A stretch of 64,000 nt of DNA, from positions 68,641,555-68,705,554 of the forward strand of contig NC_133333.1 in assembly GCF_042186555.1 (NCBI RefSeq). Direction: 5' to 3'. Below, piece by piece: positions 60,971 through 64,000 of the stretch. Below the pieces are notes generated by a model. That model ran no database searches, was not told the origin of the DNA, and saw only the letters and a list, made by a program, of their open reading frames with translations. The position numbers and the translations under genes were made by a program. The stretch is from Aquarana catesbeiana. Its lineage: Eukaryota; Chordata; Amphibia; Anura; Ranidae. Positions within the stretch are counted from its first letter, which is position 1. The number at the start of each line of letters is the position of its first letter.

Positions 60971-63900
60971 ATACTGCAGCTGCCTGTGGTATTGTACTAA
61001 TAGGATCAGAAGAACCCCACTAATTTTCTTCAAGTAGTTTTAGGTGCACATTGTGCAGAGGACGCACTACACTAACTTGTAAATACTACAGATGCCTGCG
61101 ATACTAATAGGATCAGAAAAACCACCAATTTTCTTCAGGTAGCTTAAGGTGCGCACTGTGCAGAGGATGCACTACACTAACTTGTAAATACTGCAGCTGC
61201 CTGCAGTACTGTACTAATAGGATAAAAAGAACACCACTAATTTCCTTCAGCTAGCTTTAGGTGCACATTGTGCAGAGGACGCACTACACTAACTTGTAAA
61301 TACTACAGCTGCCTGCTATACTAATAGGATCCAAAGAACACCACCTATTTTCTTCAGGTAGCTTTAGATGCACACTGTGCAGAGGACACACTACACTAAC
61401 TTGTAAATACTGCAGCTGCCTGCGGTACTGTACTAATAGTGGTGTTCTACATATCCTAATTTTCCTCAGGTAGCTTTAGGTGCACACTGTGCAGAGGACC
61501 CACTACACTAACTTGTAAATACTACAGCTGCCTGCGATACTAATAGGATCAGAAGAACACCACTAATATTCTTCAGGTAGCTGTAGGTGCACACTGTATA
61601 AACGATGCACTACACTAACTTGTAAATACTGCAGCTGCCAGGGATACTGTACTAATAGGATCAGAACACCACTAATTTTCTACAGGTAGCCTTAGGTGTA
61701 CACTGTGCAGAAGACGCACTACACTAACTTGTAAATACTACAGCTGCCTACGATACTAATAGGATCAGAAGAACACCACCAATTTTCTTCAGGTAGCTTT
61801 AGGTGCACACTCTGCAGAAGATGCACTACACTAACTGGTAAATACTACAGATGCCTGCAATACTGTACTAATAGGATCAGAAGAACACCACTAATTTTCT
61901 TCAGGTAGCTTTAGGTGCACACTGTGCAGAGGACGCACTCCACTAACTTGTAAATACTGCAGCTGCCTGCATTACTGTACTAATAGGATCCGAAGAACAC
62001 CACCAATTTTCTTCAGGTAGCTTTAGATGCACACTGTGCAGAGGATGCACTACACTAACTTGTAAATACTGCAGCTGCCTGTGTTACTGTACTAATAGGA
62101 TCAGAAGAACACCACTAATTTTCTTCAGGTAGCTTTAGGTGCACACTGTGCAGAGGATGCACTACACTAACTTGTAAATACTACAGCTGCCTGCGATACT
62201 AATAGGATCCGAAGACTACCACCAATTTTCTTCAGGTATCTTTAGATGCACACTGTGCAGAGGACGCACTACACTAACTTTTAAATACTGCAGCTGCCTG
62301 TGGTACTGTACTAAAAGTTATGTTCTACAGATCCTAATTTTCACCAGGTAGCTTTAGGTGCACACTGTGCAGAAGATGAACTACACTAACTTGTAAATAC
62401 TGTAGCTGCCGCGGTACTATTCTAATAGGATCAGAAGAACACCACTAATTTTCTACAGGTAGCCTTAGGTGCACACTGTGCATAGGACTCACTACAAAAA
62501 CTTGTAAATACTACAGCTGCCTGCGATACTAATAGCATTAGAAAAACACCACCAATTTTCTTCAGGTTGCTTTAGGTTCCACACTGTGCAGAGGATGCAC
62601 TACACTAACTTGTAAGTACTGCAGCTGCCTGCGGTACTGTACTAATAGGATCAGAAGAACACCACTAATTTTCTTCAGGTAGCCTTAGCTGCACACTGTG
62701 CAGAGGACGCACTACACTAACTTGTCAATACTACAGATGCCTGTGATACTAATAGGATCAGAAGAACACCACCAAATTTCTTCAGGTTGCTTTAGGTGCA
62801 CACTGTGTATAGGATGCACTACACTAACTTGTAAATTCTACAGCTACCTGCAATACTAATAGGATCCGAAGAACACCACCAATTATCTTCAGGTAGCTTT
62901 AGGTGCACACTGTGCAGAGGACGCACTACACTAGCTTGTAAATACTGCAGCTGCCTGCAGTACTGTACTAATAGGATCAGAAGAACACCACCAATTTTCC
63001 TCAGGTAGCTTTAGGTGCACACTGTGCAGAGGACGCACTACACTAACTTGTAAAAACTACAGCTGCCTGCGATACTAATAGGATCCGAAGAACACCACCA
63101 ATTTTCTTCAGGTAGCTTTAGATGCACACTCTGCAGAGGACGCACTACACTAACTTGTAAGTACTGCAGCTGCCTGCGTTACTGTACTAATAGGATCAGA
63201 AGAACACCACTAATTTTCTTCAGGTAACTTTAGGTGCACACTGTGCAGAGGGCGCACTACACTAACTTGCAAATACTGCAGATGCCTGCGGTACTGTACT
63301 AATAGGATCAGAAGAACACCACTAATATTCTTTAGGTAGCTGTAGGTGCACACTGTGTAAAGGACATACTACACTAACTTGTAAATACTACAGCTGCCTG
63401 CGATACTAATAGGATCCGAAGTACACAACCAATTTTCTTCAGGTAGCTTTAGGTGCACACTGTGCAGAGGACGCACTACACTAACTTGTAAATACTACAG
63501 CTGCCTGTGACACTAATAGGATCAGAAGAACACCACCAATTTTCTTCAGGTAGCTTTAGGTGCACACTGTGCAGAGGATGCACCACACTAACTTGTAAAT
63601 ACTGCAGCTGCCTGCGGTACTGTACTAATAGGATCAGAAGAACACCAATAATTTTCTTCAGGTAGCCTTAGCTGCATACTGTGCAGAGGATGCACTACAC
63701 TAACATGTAAATACTACAGATGCCTGCGATACTAATCGGATCAGAAGAACACCACCAATTTTCTTCAAGTAACTTTAAGTGCGCACTGCGCAGGGGATGT
63801 ACTACACTAACTTTTAAATACTGCAGCTGCCTGCGGTACTGTACTAATAGGATAAAAAGAACACCACTAATTTTCTTCAGGTAGCTTTAGGTGCACACTG

Positions 63901-64000
63901 TGCAGAGGATGCACCACACTAACTTGTAAATACTGCAGCTGCCTGCGGTACTGTACTAATAGGATCAGAAGAACACCACTCATTTTCTTCAGGTAGCTTT

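Larger units (their letters stand above)
38972..64000. repeat. Macro-repeat unit 2 (partial, rearranged)
   Basis: Second copy of the locus. The offset to unit 1 is 38971 near the start, 38968 near 45108, 41726 at the left LTR and 41843 just right of the element. It then shrinks, and is 28226 from about 62100 to the end. The changes are multi-monomer gains (a 1320-bp and a 2323-bp duplication between 46 and 51 kb) and losses (about 2.5-3 kb including the LINE position near 60950, about 0.8 kb near 61610, about 10.7 kb near 62100). The same retrotransposon is at the same target. Confidence 0.88.
54866..64000. repeat. Satellite array, block 4
   Basis: Satellite continues in phase after copy 2 of the LTR element to the window end. 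Order and variants follow macro-unit 1 up to about 60900. They then jump to the equivalents of about 21380-22010, of about 22810 to 23200, and finally of about 33880-35774. The final part has a constant offset of 28226 (34011 corresponds to 62237, and the last base to 35774). No gene is present. Confidence 0.95.

Noticed and set aside
1..64000. CENP-B box in the monomer
   Set aside because: No TTCG...CGGG pattern was found in either strand of the common monomer forms.
1..64000. RNA polymerase III promoter (A and B boxes) in the monomer, with TTTT as terminator
   Set aside because: TAGCTTTAGGTG only loosely resembles an A box, and GATCAGAAG or GATCCGAAG do not fit the B-box core GWTCRANNC. 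It is too weak to call.

Overview
The window is almost entirely satellite DNA from a vertebrate, most likely a frog or another amphibian. About 57 kb is one tandem array of a roughly 110-bp monomer, roughly 500 to 520 copies in head-to-tail orientation. Two main monomer classes occur: 112 bp, and 107 bp lacking a CTGTA-type 5-bp step. Three foreign insertions interrupt the array: two copies of one LTR retrotransposon and one 5'-truncated CR1-like LINE tail. The amphibian assignment rests on the LINE tail, whose TACATAGT 3' repeat and coding remnant resemble repeats I know from frog genomes. This is recognition from memory, not a database result.

Layout: satellite 1-9920; LTR retrotransposon copy 1, minus strand, 9921-13022, with a 5-bp target duplication; satellite 13023-19487; CR1-like LINE fragment, minus strand, 19488-20024; satellite 20025-51646; LTR retrotransposon copy 2, minus strand, 51647-54865; satellite 54866-64000. 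There is no host gene, rRNA, tRNA or CRISPR array.

The array has nested higher-order structure. Tandem periods of 664, 1217, 1320, 1550, 1646, 2323 and 3741 bp fit whole numbers of monomers (about 6, 11, 12, 14, 15, 21 and 34). Above these lies a macro-duplication. Bases 1 onward match bases 38972 onward, and the second unit carries the same retrotransposon in the same monomer with the same CTGTA target duplication. Copy 2 therefore arose by duplication of the locus, not by a second integration. The second macro-unit differs by local expansions and by losses of about 2.5-3 kb (including the LINE position) and about 10.7 kb.

The retrotransposon has two 655-bp LTRs, a primer-binding site, a polypurine tract and one long ORF of 587 codons. 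No reverse transcriptase, integrase or protease is seen, so it appears non-autonomous. Copy 1 keeps the ORF open. Copy 2 has a 2-bp frameshift and also an extra 120-bp repeat unit. The most notable satellite observation is a monomer variant in which an internal 22-bp block is inverted in place; it has spread through the array.
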